A stretch of 49,135 nucleotides of DNA from Candidatus Rokuibacteriota bacterium (GTDB taxonomy: Bacteria; Methylomirabilota; Methylomirabilia; Rokubacteriales; CSP1-6). The translations under genes were made by a program, and so were the position numbers. The notes beneath the pieces are model-generated. The model had not been told where the DNA came from. It worked only from the letters and a program-made list of their open reading frames with translations, and did no database searches. Of this stretch, positions 15,646-24,409 are shown piece after piece (within the stretch, counting starts at the first letter, position 1; every line of letters starts with the position of its first letter). The DNA is taken from contig QHTE01000052.1 of assembly GCA_003220685.1 (NCBI GenBank), forward strand, positions 1 through 49,135. The letters run 5' to 3'.

Positions 15646-16570
15646 CCGCGAGCTGCCGTGGTTCGCCGGCGCCATCCTCGCGGCGCTCGTCTTCGCCGCG
15701 CTCCTGGCACCCTACCTCGGTCTGCCGAGCCCCACCGAGGGCGACATCACCCAGAGGCTGATCCCGCCGGTGTGGACGGAGCGCGGCGATCGCGAGCACC
15801 CGCTCGGGACCGATCGCTTCGGCCGCGACGTGCTGAGCCGGGTGGTCCACGGCAGCCGCATCTCGCTCGTGGTCTCGCTGGTGGCGATCGGCGTGGCCGG
15901 CACGCTCGGCACCGCCCTCGGGCTGATCTCGGGCTACCGCGGCGGGCTCACCGACGCCGTGCTCATGCGTCTGACCGACGTCGGGCTGTCGCTGCCGACG
16001 ATCCTCATCGCGGTCGTACTGGTGGCGGTCTCGGAGCCGAGCTTTCGCAACGTCATCCTCGTCATCGCGCTCCTGCTCTGGCCGCGCTTCGCGCGGCAGG
16101 TCCGCGGCGAGACGCTGGCGATCAAGGAGCAAGACTTCGTCGCGCTCGCGATCGTGGCCGGGCGCTCGAGCGCCTGGATCATCCGGCGCCACATCTTTCC
16201 CAATGTGGTGCCGACCTTGTTGGTCATCTCCACCCTGCAGGTCGGCTACGTGATCCTTCTCGAGGGCACCTTGAGCTTCCTGGGGGTTGGCGTGCCGCCG
16301 CCGAATCCCGCCTGGGGCCTGATGATCGCCGACGGGCGAGGATTCCTGGCGACGGCCTGGTGGATCTCATTCTTTCCGGGGCTGGCGATGCTCTCGACGG
16401 TCCTGGCCGTCAACCTGATGGGTGACTGGCTGCGCGACCATCTCGATCCGAAGCTGCGGCAGGTCGGCGGCCGTGCGGTCGAGCCGGACGAACCCGCGCC
16501 TGAGCCGGTGGGAGACGGCGTCCGGCGGGCCGGCGCGCGCGGCGCGGCGGCTGGCGCCGACGGAGGGTAA
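15632..16570 (+). CDS. ABC transporter permease, DppC/OppC type
   Basis: 312 residues. The DppC pattern is present: HPLGTDRFGRDVLSRVVHGSR before the transmembrane core, the EAA loop LAIVAGRSSAWIIRRH, and GVPPPNPAWGLM near the C-terminus. It overlaps the dppB-like gene by 14 bases and pairs with its product. The last 30 residues (after LDPKLRQ) are Ala/Gly/Arg-rich and not typical. The next gene starts 4 bases after the stop. Confidence 0.92.
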   Translation: MRARSRELPWFAGAILAALVFAALLAPYLGLPSPTEGDITQRLIPPVWTERGDREHPLGTDRFGRDVLSRVVHGSRISLVVSLVAIGVAGTLGTALGLISGYRGGLTDAVLMRLTDVGLSLPTILIAVVLVAVSEPSFRNVILVIALLLWPRFARQVRGETLAIKEQDFVALAIVAGRSSAWIIRRHIFPNVVPTLLVISTLQVGYVILLEGTLSFLGVGVPPPNPAWGLMIADGRGFLATAWWISFFPGLAMLSTVLAVNLMGDWLRDHLDPKLRQVGGRAVEPDEPAPEPVGDGVRRAGARGAAAGADGG

Positions 16571-16574
16571 CGGA

Positions 16575-18146
16575 ATGAAACGGCCCCGATGTCTTTCCGG
16601 CGTCGTCGTGTGGTCGCTGCTCCTTGCCACGCTCGCGGTCGTGCCCGCTGCGGCTCTGGCCCAGACACAATCGGGGCGCGCTGACGCGCCCGCGGGACAG
16701 ATGACCTGGGCCGTTCACTTCTCGTTGGCGCCGACCTTCTTCGATCCGGCCGAGACGCCGGGCATCATCACGCCGTTCCTGGTCCTGTACGCGCTCCACG
16801 ACGCCCTCGTGAAGCCGATGCCGGGCAAGCCGCAGGCCGGGAGCCTGGCCGAGTCCTGGACCGTCTCGCCGGATGGTCTGGTCTACGAATTCGTGCTGCG
16901 CCAGGGGGTGAAGTTCCACAACGGGGATGCGCTGACGGCGGAGGACGTGAAGTTCTCCTTCGAGCGCTACCGCGGGGCCGGCGCGACGATCATGAAGGCG
17001 CGCGTGGCCGCGGTCGAGATCGTGGATCCGCTGCGCGTTCGCTTCCGGCTCAAGCGGCCCTGGGCCGACTTCATGACCTTCTTCGGTACGCCGGCGACGG
17101 GCGCCGCCTGGATCGTGCCCAAGAAGTATCTGGAGAAGGTCGGCGACGAGGGGTTCAAGAAGGCGCCCGTCGGCGCCGGCCCCTACAAGTTCGTCTCGTT
17201 CGCGCCGGGCATCGAGCTCCTTCTTGAGGCGAACGAGCAATACTGGCGCAAAGCCCCGAGCGTGAAGCGTCTCGTCTTCAAGTCGGTCCCGGACGAGGCC
17301 ACCCGCCTGGCGATGCTCAAGCGCAGCGAGGCGGACGTGGCCTATTCGATCCGGGGTGCGCTCGCCGAAGAAATCAGGAAGACGCCGGGGCTCACCTTGA
17401 AGGCCACGGGCGGCGCGTTCACCGAGTGGATCGTCATCATCGACCAGTGGGATCCGAAGTCACCGTGGGCCGACCGGCGCGTGCGCCTGGCCGCCAATCT
17501 CGCGATCGATCGCCAGGCCATCAACGATGCCGAGTACCTCGGGCTCGCGAAGGCCACCGGCAGCATCATCCCGAGCGCCTTCGACTTCGCCTGGCCGGCT
17601 CCTCCCTATCCCTACGACCCCCAGCGAGCGAAGCAGCTGCTGGCCGCTGCCGGCTACCCGAATGGCTTCGACGCCGGGGTGATCTCGGCGGACTTCGTGT
17701 ACGTGTCGATCGCCGAGACGGTGGCGAACTACCTACAGGCCGTCGGCATTCGCATCAAGGTGCAGCCGCTCGAGCGGGCCGCGATGATCAAGGGCAACCA
17801 GGAAAAGAAGCTCAAGAATCTGTACCGGGCCGGCAGCGCCGCGTTTGGCAACGCCGCGACCCGCATCGAAGCGTTCGTGCTGACGGACGGTATGTACGCC
17901 TACGGCGGCTACCCCGACATCGACGGGCTCTTCCGCGAGCAGGCCGCCGAGCCCGATCGAAAGAAGCGCGAGGCGATCCTGCATCGCATCCAGCAGCTCA
18001 TGCACGACAAGGCGATCTTCGCGCCGCTCTTCGAGCCCGCGTTCATCAACGGCTATGGCCCGCGGGTGGCGGAGTCGGGGTTGGGGCTCATCAGCTATCA
18101 CGGCTACTCGGCGCCCTACGAGGACGTGAAGCTCAAGGCCCGATGA
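16575..18146 (+). CDS. Second family-5 substrate-binding protein of the operon
   Basis: 523 residues from the ATG at 16575, which has CGGAGGG 7 bases upstream. The frame is open further upstream but there it only overlaps the dppC-like gene. The signal peptide ends AALAQ. Family features include FHNGDALTAEDVKFSFERYRG and AGPYKFVSF. It closely resembles the binding protein at 38173-39702, including DFMTFFGT and YGGYPDIDGLF. It is only distantly like the first binding protein of this operon. Two binding proteins sharing one transporter would widen its substrate range. Confidence 0.93.
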   Translation: MKRPRCLSGVVVWSLLLATLAVVPAAALAQTQSGRADAPAGQMTWAVHFSLAPTFFDPAETPGIITPFLVLYALHDALVKPMPGKPQAGSLAESWTVSPDGLVYEFVLRQGVKFHNGDALTAEDVKFSFERYRGAGATIMKARVAAVEIVDPLRVRFRLKRPWADFMTFFGTPATGAAWIVPKKYLEKVGDEGFKKAPVGAGPYKFVSFAPGIELLLEANEQYWRKAPSVKRLVFKSVPDEATRLAMLKRSEADVAYSIRGALAEEIRKTPGLTLKATGGAFTEWIVIIDQWDPKSPWADRRVRLAANLAIDRQAINDAEYLGLAKATGSIIPSAFDFAWPAPPYPYDPQRAKQLLAAAGYPNGFDAGVISADFVYVSIAETVANYLQAVGIRIKVQPLERAAMIKGNQEKKLKNLYRAGSAAFGNAATRIEAFVLTDGMYAYGGYPDIDGLFREQAAEPDRKKREAILHRIQQLMHDKAIFAPLFEPAFINGYGPRVAESGLGLISYHGYSAPYEDVKLKAR

Positions 18147-19201
18147 CACGCGCGAGCAACTCCCCGCCGCTCCTGGTTGTCGAAGACCTGAAAACGCATT
18201 TCTTCACCCGTCGCGGCGTCACAAAGGCCGTCGATGGCGTGAGCTTCACGCTCCTGGCCGGCGAGACGCTCGCCCTCGTCGGGGAATCGGGCTGCGGCAA
18301 GTCCGTCACGTGCCTCTCGCTGGTGCGCCTGGTTCCGGAACCCGCCGGGCGGATCGTCGGAGGCCGGGTGCTGTTCGAGGGGCAGGATCTGCTGCAGAAG
18401 AGCTCGGCCGAGATGCGGCGGATCCGGGGTAAGCGGATCGCCATGGTGCTCCAGGATCCGATGACCTCGCTGAACCCCGCCCTGACGATCGGCACGCAGG
18501 TGGGCGAGGTGGTCCGGCTCCACCAGGGCCTGCGCGGCGATTCGCTGCGGCAGCGTGTCCTCGAGGCGCTGCGCCGGCTGCGGATCTCCGCCGCCGAGAC
18601 GCGGCTCTCGCACTATCCGCACCAGTTCAGCGGCGGGATGCGCCAGCGCGTCTCGAGCGCGATCGCGCTGTCGTGCGCGCCGCGCTTGCTCATCGCGGAC
18701 GAGCCCACCACGTCGCTCGACGTGACGATCCAGGCGCAATACCTCGATTTGCTCCGGGAGGTGCAAGCCTCCGCGGGCGTCGCGGTCATCCTCGTCACCC
18801 ACGATTTCGGCATCGTTGCAGCGATTGCCGATCGAGTCGCCGTGATGTACGCCGGCCGGATTGTCGAGATGGGCAGCACGGCGCAGATCTTCGATCGCCC
18901 GAGTCACCCCTATACACGCGCGCTCCTGCGATGCCTCCCGGCCGCCGAGCGTGGGCGTCAGCCCCTGGTCGAGATCGGAGGCCAGCCTCCCGACCTGGCC
19001 CGACTCCCCGACGGCTGCCCGTTCGTACCGCGTTGCCCTGACCGCCTGCCGATTTGCGAGACGAAGTTCCCGCCCTTGGTCGCGATCGCGGCGGGTCATG
19101 ACGCGCATTGCTGGGCTGCCCTCCCCGCAACCGAGTCCGCCGCGCCCCTCGTGGGGGGGTCTGGGGGAGGAGCGGCAGTCGCTCCCCCTCAGTCCCACTA
19201 A
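18143..19201 (+). CDS. Peptide ABC transporter ATPase, OppD/DppD type
   Basis: 352 residues from the ATG at 18143, which overlaps the preceding stop as ATGA. Walker A is GESGCGKS, the signature FSGGMRQRV, and Walker B LLIADEPTTSLD. The C-terminal oligopeptide-ABC region has CPFVPRCPDRLPICETKFP with four Cys. The last 16 codons (19151-19198) are exactly a GC hairpin encoding Gly/Ala/Pro-rich residues, after which TAA is followed directly, in the same frame, by the next ATPase gene. Confidence 0.92.
   Translation: MTRASNSPPLLVVEDLKTHFFTRRGVTKAVDGVSFTLLAGETLALVGESGCGKSVTCLSLVRLVPEPAGRIVGGRVLFEGQDLLQKSSAEMRRIRGKRIAMVLQDPMTSLNPALTIGTQVGEVVRLHQGLRGDSLRQRVLEALRRLRISAAETRLSHYPHQFSGGMRQRVSSAIALSCAPRLLIADEPTTSLDVTIQAQYLDLLREVQASAGVAVILVTHDFGIVAAIADRVAVMYAGRIVEMGSTAQIFDRPSHPYTRALLRCLPAAERGRQPLVEIGGQPPDLARLPDGCPFVPRCPDRLPICETKFPPLVAIAAGHDAHCWAALPATESAAPLVGGSGGGAAVAPPQSH
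19151..19198 (+). repeat. 48-base in-frame GC hairpin at the OppD/OppF boundary
   Basis: The outer arms GTGGG (19151-19155) and CCCAC (19194-19198) pair. Inside, GGGG and GAGCG pair with CGCTC and CCCC around a GCAGT loop, with a two-base bulge. Its length is a multiple of three and it forms the last 16 codons of the OppD-type gene. It replaces the region where the OppF-type gene would be expected to have its ATG and ribosome-binding site. Confidence 0.55.
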
Positions 19202-20158
19202 TTGCTCGAAGGCGTCGGCCTCAAGAAATACTTTCCGGCCGCGAGCGGCTTCGCCGTTGGTCGACCCGGCGCCTGGGTGAAGGCGCTCGACGGCGTGAGC
19301 GTGCGGGTGGCCGAGGGCGAAACGCTCGGCATCGTCGGCGAGTCTGGCTCGGGCAAGACGACGCTCGCGAAGCTATGCCTGCTCCTCGAGCGCCCGACCG
19401 CCGGCGCGCTGCGGTTCGACGGCAAGGACACCGCCGCGTTCGATCGCGACGACCTCAGGCGGTATCGGCGATCGGTCCAGGCCGTGTTCCAGGATCCTTA
19501 CAGCTCGCTGAATCCCCGGATGCGGGTCGAGGACATCGTCGCCGAGCCGCTGCCCGCGGACGGGGGCGTGAGCCGCGCGGTGGTGGCCGAGCGCGTACGC
19601 GAGGTGCTGCAGCTCGTCGGTCTCCGGCGGGAGAGCGGCGCGCTCTATCCCCACGAGTTCAGCGGCGGCCAGCGTCAGCGCATCGCGATCGCCCGCGCCC
19701 TCGTCACCTACCCGAAGTTTCTCGTGCTCGACGAGCCGGTGTCAGCGCTGGACGTCTCGATCCGCGCGCAGATTCTCAATCTACTGAAGCGACTCCAGGA
19801 ACAGCTCGGGCTGGCGTACATGTTCATCTCGCACGATCTGGCTGCCGCCCGCTACCTGGCGACGCGCCTGGCCGTGATGTATGCCGGCAAGCTCGTCGAG
19901 GTGGGCGAGTGCGACGCCGTGTACACGGAGCCGCTTCATCCCTATACGGAGGCGCTGCTGTCGGCGGCGCTGCCGCTACATCCTGGGACGCGCCGGCAGC
20001 GCATCGTGCTGGGCGGTGAGGTGCCCAGTCCCGTGAATCCTCCGGAGGGCTGCCGCTTCCATCCCCGCTGTCCCCGCGCGATGGCGCAGTGCAGCCGTCA
20101 GGAGCCGGAGTGGAAGGAAGTGAAGCCCCGCCGATTCACCGCCTGTCACCTCTACTGA
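19202..20158 (+). CDS. Peptide ABC transporter ATPase, OppF/DppF type
   Basis: 318 residues, complete for all ATPase motifs: Walker A GESGSGKTT, signature FSGGQRQRI, Walker B FLVLDEPVSALD, and the C-terminal CRFHPRCPRAMAQC. The start is a TTG directly after the TAA of the OppD-type gene, in the same reading frame and with no Shine-Dalgarno. No in-frame ATG or GTG precedes VKALDG near residue 26. Translation probably depends on termination-reinitiation, or on readthrough giving an OppD-OppF fusion like GsiA or YejF. It overlaps the convergent gene by 23 bases. Confidence 0.9.
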   Translation: MLEGVGLKKYFPAASGFAVGRPGAWVKALDGVSVRVAEGETLGIVGESGSGKTTLAKLCLLLERPTAGALRFDGKDTAAFDRDDLRRYRRSVQAVFQDPYSSLNPRMRVEDIVAEPLPADGGVSRAVVAERVREVLQLVGLRRESGALYPHEFSGGQRQRIAIARALVTYPKFLVLDEPVSALDVSIRAQILNLLKRLQEQLGLAYMFISHDLAAARYLATRLAVMYAGKLVEVGECDAVYTEPLHPYTEALLSAALPLHPGTRRQRIVLGGEVPSPVNPPEGCRFHPRCPRAMAQCSRQEPEWKEVKPRRFTACHLY

Positions 20159-21071
20159 CCCAGAGGTCACGGAACCGGGTGGCCACGGTGTCTTCGTAGG
20201 CGACGGGCTCCGCGAGCAATCTGATCGAGCGGGCGAAGCCGTTCATGACCGAGACCGTTTGCTCCCCGATCGTCGGATCGTAGAACGGAAGATCGCGCTC
20301 CACGACCGCCGCGATGATCTCCGCGGCCGCCGGCGGAAACCGCCGCCGCCCGACTTCGGTCGCCCGCGTGGGATCCCGTCGGAGAAGAGTTTGAGCGCGC
20401 ACGATCGCGCGCACCGCCGCCGCCACACGCTCGGGCGCGCTCCCGATCAGCGCTTCCGTCGTGGAGAGCGCCGCGAACGTGTACTGCCCCGCCTCGGGTG
20501 GGCCGTCGCCTCGCCGGACGTCCACGATGATCTTGCCGACACCGCGGCGCACGGCGGTCTCGCTCCCGAGCGCGTTCGCCCAGAACCCGTCGACGGCGCC
20601 GCGCTCGAGGGCCTCGGCGGCCGTGACCCCGAAGGACGCGCCCGGATCGGTTCCGCCCGGCACCGGCGCGATCTTGACGCCGTCGCGGACCGGATCGACG
20701 CCGGCCTCGTGCAGGAGGCGAAGGAACGCGCGGTCGGGCCCCGGCGCGGCGCCGATGCGCAGGCCCTTGACGGCTGCGACGTCGCCGCGGCGGGCCGGAA
20801 GATCCGCGCGCAGGACCAGGAGCCACGGCGTGCCCTGCGAGAGGGCGACGACGAGCTTCGCGCCCTTCCAGCCCGGAAACGCGAGCAAGGTCGTGTGCGC
20901 GCCGCCGGCCACGAAGTCTACGGTGCCGTCCCGCAGCGCGTTCACGGCGTCGAGCGAGGGCAAGAGCTCGACGTGGGCGTCGAGCCCTTCCTCGCGATAC
21001 AGCCCGAGCTCCTCGGCGGCGAGCGCCGGGAAGTATGAGTTCGTCACAAGGTCGGGTGTCGCGATCTTCAT
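20136..21071 (-). CDS. NMT1/THI5-like substrate-binding protein without signal peptide
   Basis: 311 residues. The fold pattern fits the ABC-type nitrate/sulfonate/thiamine-precursor binding proteins: MKIATPDLVTNSYFPALAAEELGLYREEGL, DGTVDFVAGGAHTTL, LKGLRIGAAPGPDRAF-type segment. The protein begins directly with the mature domain; there is no signal peptide and no upstream in-frame start adding one. It may act in the cytoplasm or be exported otherwise. It is last in the operon nitroreductase-VOC-SBP; its ATG overlaps the VOC stop (21068-21071). Confidence 0.8.
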   Translation of the reverse strand: MKIATPDLVTNSYFPALAAEELGLYREEGLDAHVELLPSLDAVNALRDGTVDFVAGGAHTTLLAFPGWKGAKLVVALSQGTPWLLVLRADLPARRGDVAAVKGLRIGAAPGPDRAFLRLLHEAGVDPVRDGVKIAPVPGGTDPGASFGVTAAEALERGAVDGFWANALGSETAVRRGVGKIIVDVRRGDGPPEAGQYTFAALSTTEALIGSAPERVAAAVRAIVRAQTLLRRDPTRATEVGRRRFPPAAAEIIAAVVERDLPFYDPTIGEQTVSVMNGFARSIRLLAEPVAYEDTVATRFRDLWVSRGDRR

Positions 21072-21583
21072 CCGTGCGCCGCCTCCGCCTCGACGAACCC
21101 GGAAATCTGAGCCCAGCGGAGCCCCTTGGGATCGTGCGCGATCTCGACCTGGCGGCCCTGGGAGTCCCGCAGCCCCAGCGGGTGATTCACGAGCTCGATC
21201 AGATTGCCGTCGGGATCCTTGATATAGGTGTAGTGCTCGCTGCTGTCCTCACGGCGCCCCTGGTGCGGATCGGTGCCGCCGATGTCTGACCCGGTGCTGG
21301 CGGCCGACGTCCTCACGTGCGGGATCCCGAGGCGGTCGAGGTGGACCAGGGTGGCCTCCCAGTCGTCGACCTCGATCGCGAAGTGGCTCGACGCGACGAT
21401 GACCGGGCGCGGCGTCACCGTGAAGTGGATCTCGCCGCTGCCGAGCCTCAGCTGCAGCTGTCGCCTGTTCAGCGCCGGACCGCGGTCGAGGAACTCGGCG
21501 CCGAGCACCTTCTCGTACCACGCTCGAGTCCGCTCGCGGTCGCTGATCTGAACGTTCACGTGATGGATCATCTTGATGGCCAT
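21068..21583 (-). CDS. VOC family protein (glyoxalase/dioxygenase fold)
   Basis: 171 residues starting MAIKMIHHVNVQISD, with GAGGTG 5 bases before the ATG at 21583. Two beta-alpha-beta-beta-beta modules are visible. Candidate metal ligands are the His of HHVNV, the His of SSHFAIEV, and the Glu of DGNLIELVNHP. The family includes glyoxalases, fosfomycin-resistance proteins and extradiol dioxygenases; the substrate is unknown. It starts just after the nitroreductase stop and is coupled to the downstream binding protein. Confidence 0.88.
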   Translation of the reverse strand: MAIKMIHHVNVQISDRERTRAWYEKVLGAEFLDRGPALNRRQLQLRLGSGEIHFTVTPRPVIVASSHFAIEVDDWEATLVHLDRLGIPHVRTSAASTGSDIGGTDPHQGRREDSSEHYTYIKDPDGNLIELVNHPLGLRDSQGRQVEIAHDPKGLRWAQISGFVEAEAAHG

Positions 21584-21585
21584 GC

Positions 21586-22218
21586 TCACACCTCGCGATA
21601 GGGACTGCCCCAGCGGTCTTGATACACGATGTCCTTGAGCGGGCCGCGGCCGACGGGGCCGAACTTCCCCATCGGGTAGCCGATCGGCAGGATCGCGTAG
21701 GAGTGCACGCCCGGCGGCAGGCCGAGCGCGGCCTCGGCTTCCTTCTCGTAGAGCAGGTGCCGCGTCGTCAGGGTGGCGCCGAGGCCGAGGGCCCGGGCCG
21801 CCAGCAGCATGTTCTGCACGGCGGGATAGATCGACGCCCCGGACCCGCGCGTGGGTACCGCCGTCCCTTCCTCGAGGCACGCGACGATCCACACGGGTGC
21901 CTCGTGGAAGTGGTCGGTCAAGTATTCCACCGCGGCGTGCTGCCGGTTGTACTGCTCGCGGGTGACGCCGGGCGGCGGCGTGCTCTTGAGATAGCGAGGC
22001 CCGACGACCTCGTCGAACGCCCGTTTGTACCAGACCTGCACGCCCTGCTTGATCTTCTGATCCTTGATGACCAGGAAGCGCCAGCGCTGCGTGTTGCCCC
22101 CGTTGGGCGCGCACGTGCCGGCTTGCAGGATCTTCTTGATCAGCTCGTCGGGAACCGGGTCGGGCTTCAACCGGCGCATGGCGCGCATGGTCTGCATGGT
22201 CTCGAAGAGGTCTGGCAT
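21586..22218 (-). CDS. Nitroreductase family FMN-dependent oxidoreductase
   Basis: 210 residues from the ATG at 22218, preceded by AAAGGAAGG. Family features: MRAMRRLKPDPVPDELIKKIL at the N-terminus (FMN phosphate contacts), APNGGNTQRWRFLVI, and near the C-terminus GATLTTRHL and ILPIGYPMGKFGP. It is an NAD(P)H-dependent FMN flavoprotein reducing nitro, quinone or dehalogenation-type substrates. First gene of a three-gene minus-strand operon, divergent from the NHL-repeat gene. TATGAT at 22261-22256 on the minus strand is a possible -10. Confidence 0.9.
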   Translation of the reverse strand: MPDLFETMQTMRAMRRLKPDPVPDELIKKILQAGTCAPNGGNTQRWRFLVIKDQKIKQGVQVWYKRAFDEVVGPRYLKSTPPPGVTREQYNRQHAAVEYLTDHFHEAPVWIVACLEEGTAVPTRGSGASIYPAVQNMLLAARALGLGATLTTRHLLYEKEAEAALGLPPGVHSYAILPIGYPMGKFGPVGRGPLKDIVYQDRWGSPYREV

Positions 22219-22343
22219 AGGGCCTTCCTTTCTTCGTTCGATCCGCGGTGGACGAATCATACTCCGAGCGGGCGTGTTGCGCGTGGCGGCGGAAAGGCGC
22301 AGGATCGCCGCCACCAGGACCGGCTCAAATCCAGGAGGGCGCA

Positions 22344-23207
22344 ATGGCGACCGTCGGGAGCGGCGGCTACCAGTACGAGGTGAACGAATCGTGGGCGAAG
22401 CTGCCCGCCGGCTGGACGTTCGGCCCGGTCAGCGCGGTGGCGACCGACTCGCGCGATCGGGTCTACGCCTTCCAGCGCAAGGACCCGCCGATCATCGTGT
22501 TCGACCGCGACGGCAGCTACCTCGGCTCGTGGGGCTCGAGTGCCATCAAGGATCCCCACGGCATCGCGATCGTCGACGACGTGATCTACCTCACTGACCG
22601 CGACGACCACGTCGCACTGAAGTTCACCCTGGACGGCAAGCCCCTGATGGTCCTCGGCACGCGCGGTCAGCCGTCGGACACGGGGGCCACGAAGGACATC
22701 GAGCTGCCGCCGCGCTCGGCCGGGCCCTTCAACAAGCCGACCGAGATGGTTCCGTCGCCGTCGGGCGATCTCTACGTCTCGGACGGCTATCGCAACAGCC
22801 GCGTCCATCGCTTCTCGGCGCAGGGTGCCTTGCTCTCGTCGTGGGGCACGCCGGGCAAGCAGGAGCCGGGAGAGTTCCATCTGCCCCACAGCCTCTGGGT
22901 CGATCCCGAGGGGTTCGTCTATGTCTGCGACCGGGAGAACAGCCGCATCCAGGTGTTCAACGCGAGCGGCAAGTTCGTCTCCCAGTGGCGCGACATCCAT
23001 CGCCCGACCGACATCTACTTCAACGCGCAGCAGGTGGCCTACGTCAGCGAGCTCAGACCGTCGATCAGCATCCTCGACCGCAACGGCAAGGTGCTGGCGC
23101 GCTTCGACTCGCCCTCGGGACACGGGCTCTGGGTCGACTCGGTGGGCGACATCTATCTGGCCGAGGCTGGAGGCAAGCGGCTCACCAAGTACGTGCACAA
23201 GCGCTGA
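22344..23207 (+). CDS. NHL-repeat beta-propeller protein
   Basis: 287 residues from the ATG at 22344, with AGGAGGG upstream. Repeats have the NHL pattern (PHGIAIVDDVIYLTDRDDHV; PTEMVPSPSGDLYVSDGYRNSRV; PHSLWVDPEGFVYVCDREN; GLWVDSVGDIYLAE). This is the pattern of a six-bladed propeller. It is similar to peptidylamidoglycolate lyase-like proteins. No signal peptide. It is followed 2 bases later by a periplasmic binding-protein gene. Function unknown; a sensor or scaffold role is possible. Confidence 0.87.
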   Translation: MATVGSGGYQYEVNESWAKLPAGWTFGPVSAVATDSRDRVYAFQRKDPPIIVFDRDGSYLGSWGSSAIKDPHGIAIVDDVIYLTDRDDHVALKFTLDGKPLMVLGTRGQPSDTGATKDIELPPRSAGPFNKPTEMVPSPSGDLYVSDGYRNSRVHRFSAQGALLSSWGTPGKQEPGEFHLPHSLWVDPEGFVYVCDRENSRIQVFNASGKFVSQWRDIHRPTDIYFNAQQVAYVSELRPSISILDRNGKVLARFDSPSGHGLWVDSVGDIYLAEAGGKRLTKYVHKR

Positions 23208-23209
23208 CC

Positions 23210-24409
23210 ATGAAGCCCGCGGCGGGAATCGCGCTGCTCCTTTCGAGCGTGCTCGCTCTCGCGACGATCTCGTCCGGCCAGGCGCCGCGGCCGCCGATCA
23301 AGGTCGGTCTCCTCCTGCCCTACACCGGCGTCATTGCCATCAACGGTCAGGAGACTAGCAAGGGTGTCGAGTTCTACTTCACCAAGATCGGCAACAAGGC
23401 GGGCGGCCGCGAGATCGTCCTCATCAAGGAGGACGACGAGGCCAAGCCCGACGTCGGCCTGACCAAGGCGCGCAAGCTCGTCGAACGGGACCGCGTGGAT
23501 GTGCTGATCGGGCCGGTCCACAGTGGAGTCGCCCTGGCCATCCGGGACTACGTCCACGGTCAGGGCATCCCGCTGATCGTGCCGGTGGCCTTCACCCGCG
23601 ACCTCACCGCTCCGGCCAGGGCGAGCCCATGGTTGTTCCGAGTGGTCGAGACGAGCGATCAGGGCAATTTCCCGATGGGGATCTGGGTCTTCAAGAAGAC
23701 ACCGCACCGGAAGATCGTCGTCATGGCGTCGGACTTCGCCGCCGGGCGCCATTCGGCAGAAGCCTTCATTGCGGGCTTCAAAGGGGCGGGCGGCGAGATC
23801 GTGAAGGAGATCTACGCGCCGCTGAACACGCCCGACTTCGCGCCCTATATGGCCCAGGTGAGCGGCCTCACCGCCGACGCGGTCTACGCGTGGTTCGCTG
23901 GCACCGACTCGATCCGCTTCGTGAAGGCGTACCGGGAGTACGGCCTGGGCGACAGACTCCCACTGCTCGGCTACAACACGCTCACGGACGATGTGCTGCT
24001 GCCGACGCTCGGGGACGCCGCGCTCGGCATTATTACGGCGGGGCACTACAGCGCGACGCTCGACACCCCGGAGAACCGCGCGTTCGTGCGTGAGTACGAG
24101 TCGCGCGCCGGTGCCTTGCCGACGCGTTACGTGGAGCTGGGCTACGTCTCGGGCCAGCTCGTCGGCTCGGCGATCGAAGCGCTGAAGGGCGAAGTCGGTG
24201 ACCGCGCCGCGTTGCGCGACGCGATCCGCGGTGCCGCCACCACGATCCAGCCACCGCGTGGCCCGATCCGGTTCGATCGGTTCCAACAGGTCATCACCGA
24301 TGTGTACGTGATGAAAGTGGAGCGCCAGGGGAACCGGCTGGTCAACGCCATCGTGGATCGGATCCCGAACACCTCGCAGGAGGAGAGCTGGAAGTGGTGG
24401 AACAAGTAG
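23210..24409 (+). CDS. ABC transporter substrate-binding protein, branched-chain amino acid (LivJ) type
   Basis: 399 residues with a signal peptide ending SSGQA. The type-I periplasmic binding fold (Peripla_BP_6) is clear: IKVGLLLPYTGVIAINGQE, VLIGPVHSGVALAIRDYV, IPLIVPVAFTRDLTAP and GYVSGQLVGSAIEAL. In Rokubacteria-like genomes such proteins often bind aromatic or carboxylic solutes. No permease or ATPase genes accompany it here. It ends overlapping the start of the CMD-family gene by 16 bases, so the NHL, SBP and CMD genes form one unit. Confidence 0.92.
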   Translation: MKPAAGIALLLSSVLALATISSGQAPRPPIKVGLLLPYTGVIAINGQETSKGVEFYFTKIGNKAGGREIVLIKEDDEAKPDVGLTKARKLVERDRVDVLIGPVHSGVALAIRDYVHGQGIPLIVPVAFTRDLTAPARASPWLFRVVETSDQGNFPMGIWVFKKTPHRKIVVMASDFAAGRHSAEAFIAGFKGAGGEIVKEIYAPLNTPDFAPYMAQVSGLTADAVYAWFAGTDSIRFVKAYREYGLGDRLPLLGYNTLTDDVLLPTLGDAALGIITAGHYSATLDTPENRAFVREYESRAGALPTRYVELGYVSGQLVGSAIEALKGEVGDRAALRDAIRGAATTIQPPRGPIRFDRFQQVITDVYVMKVERQGNRLVNAIVDRIPNTSQEESWKWWNK

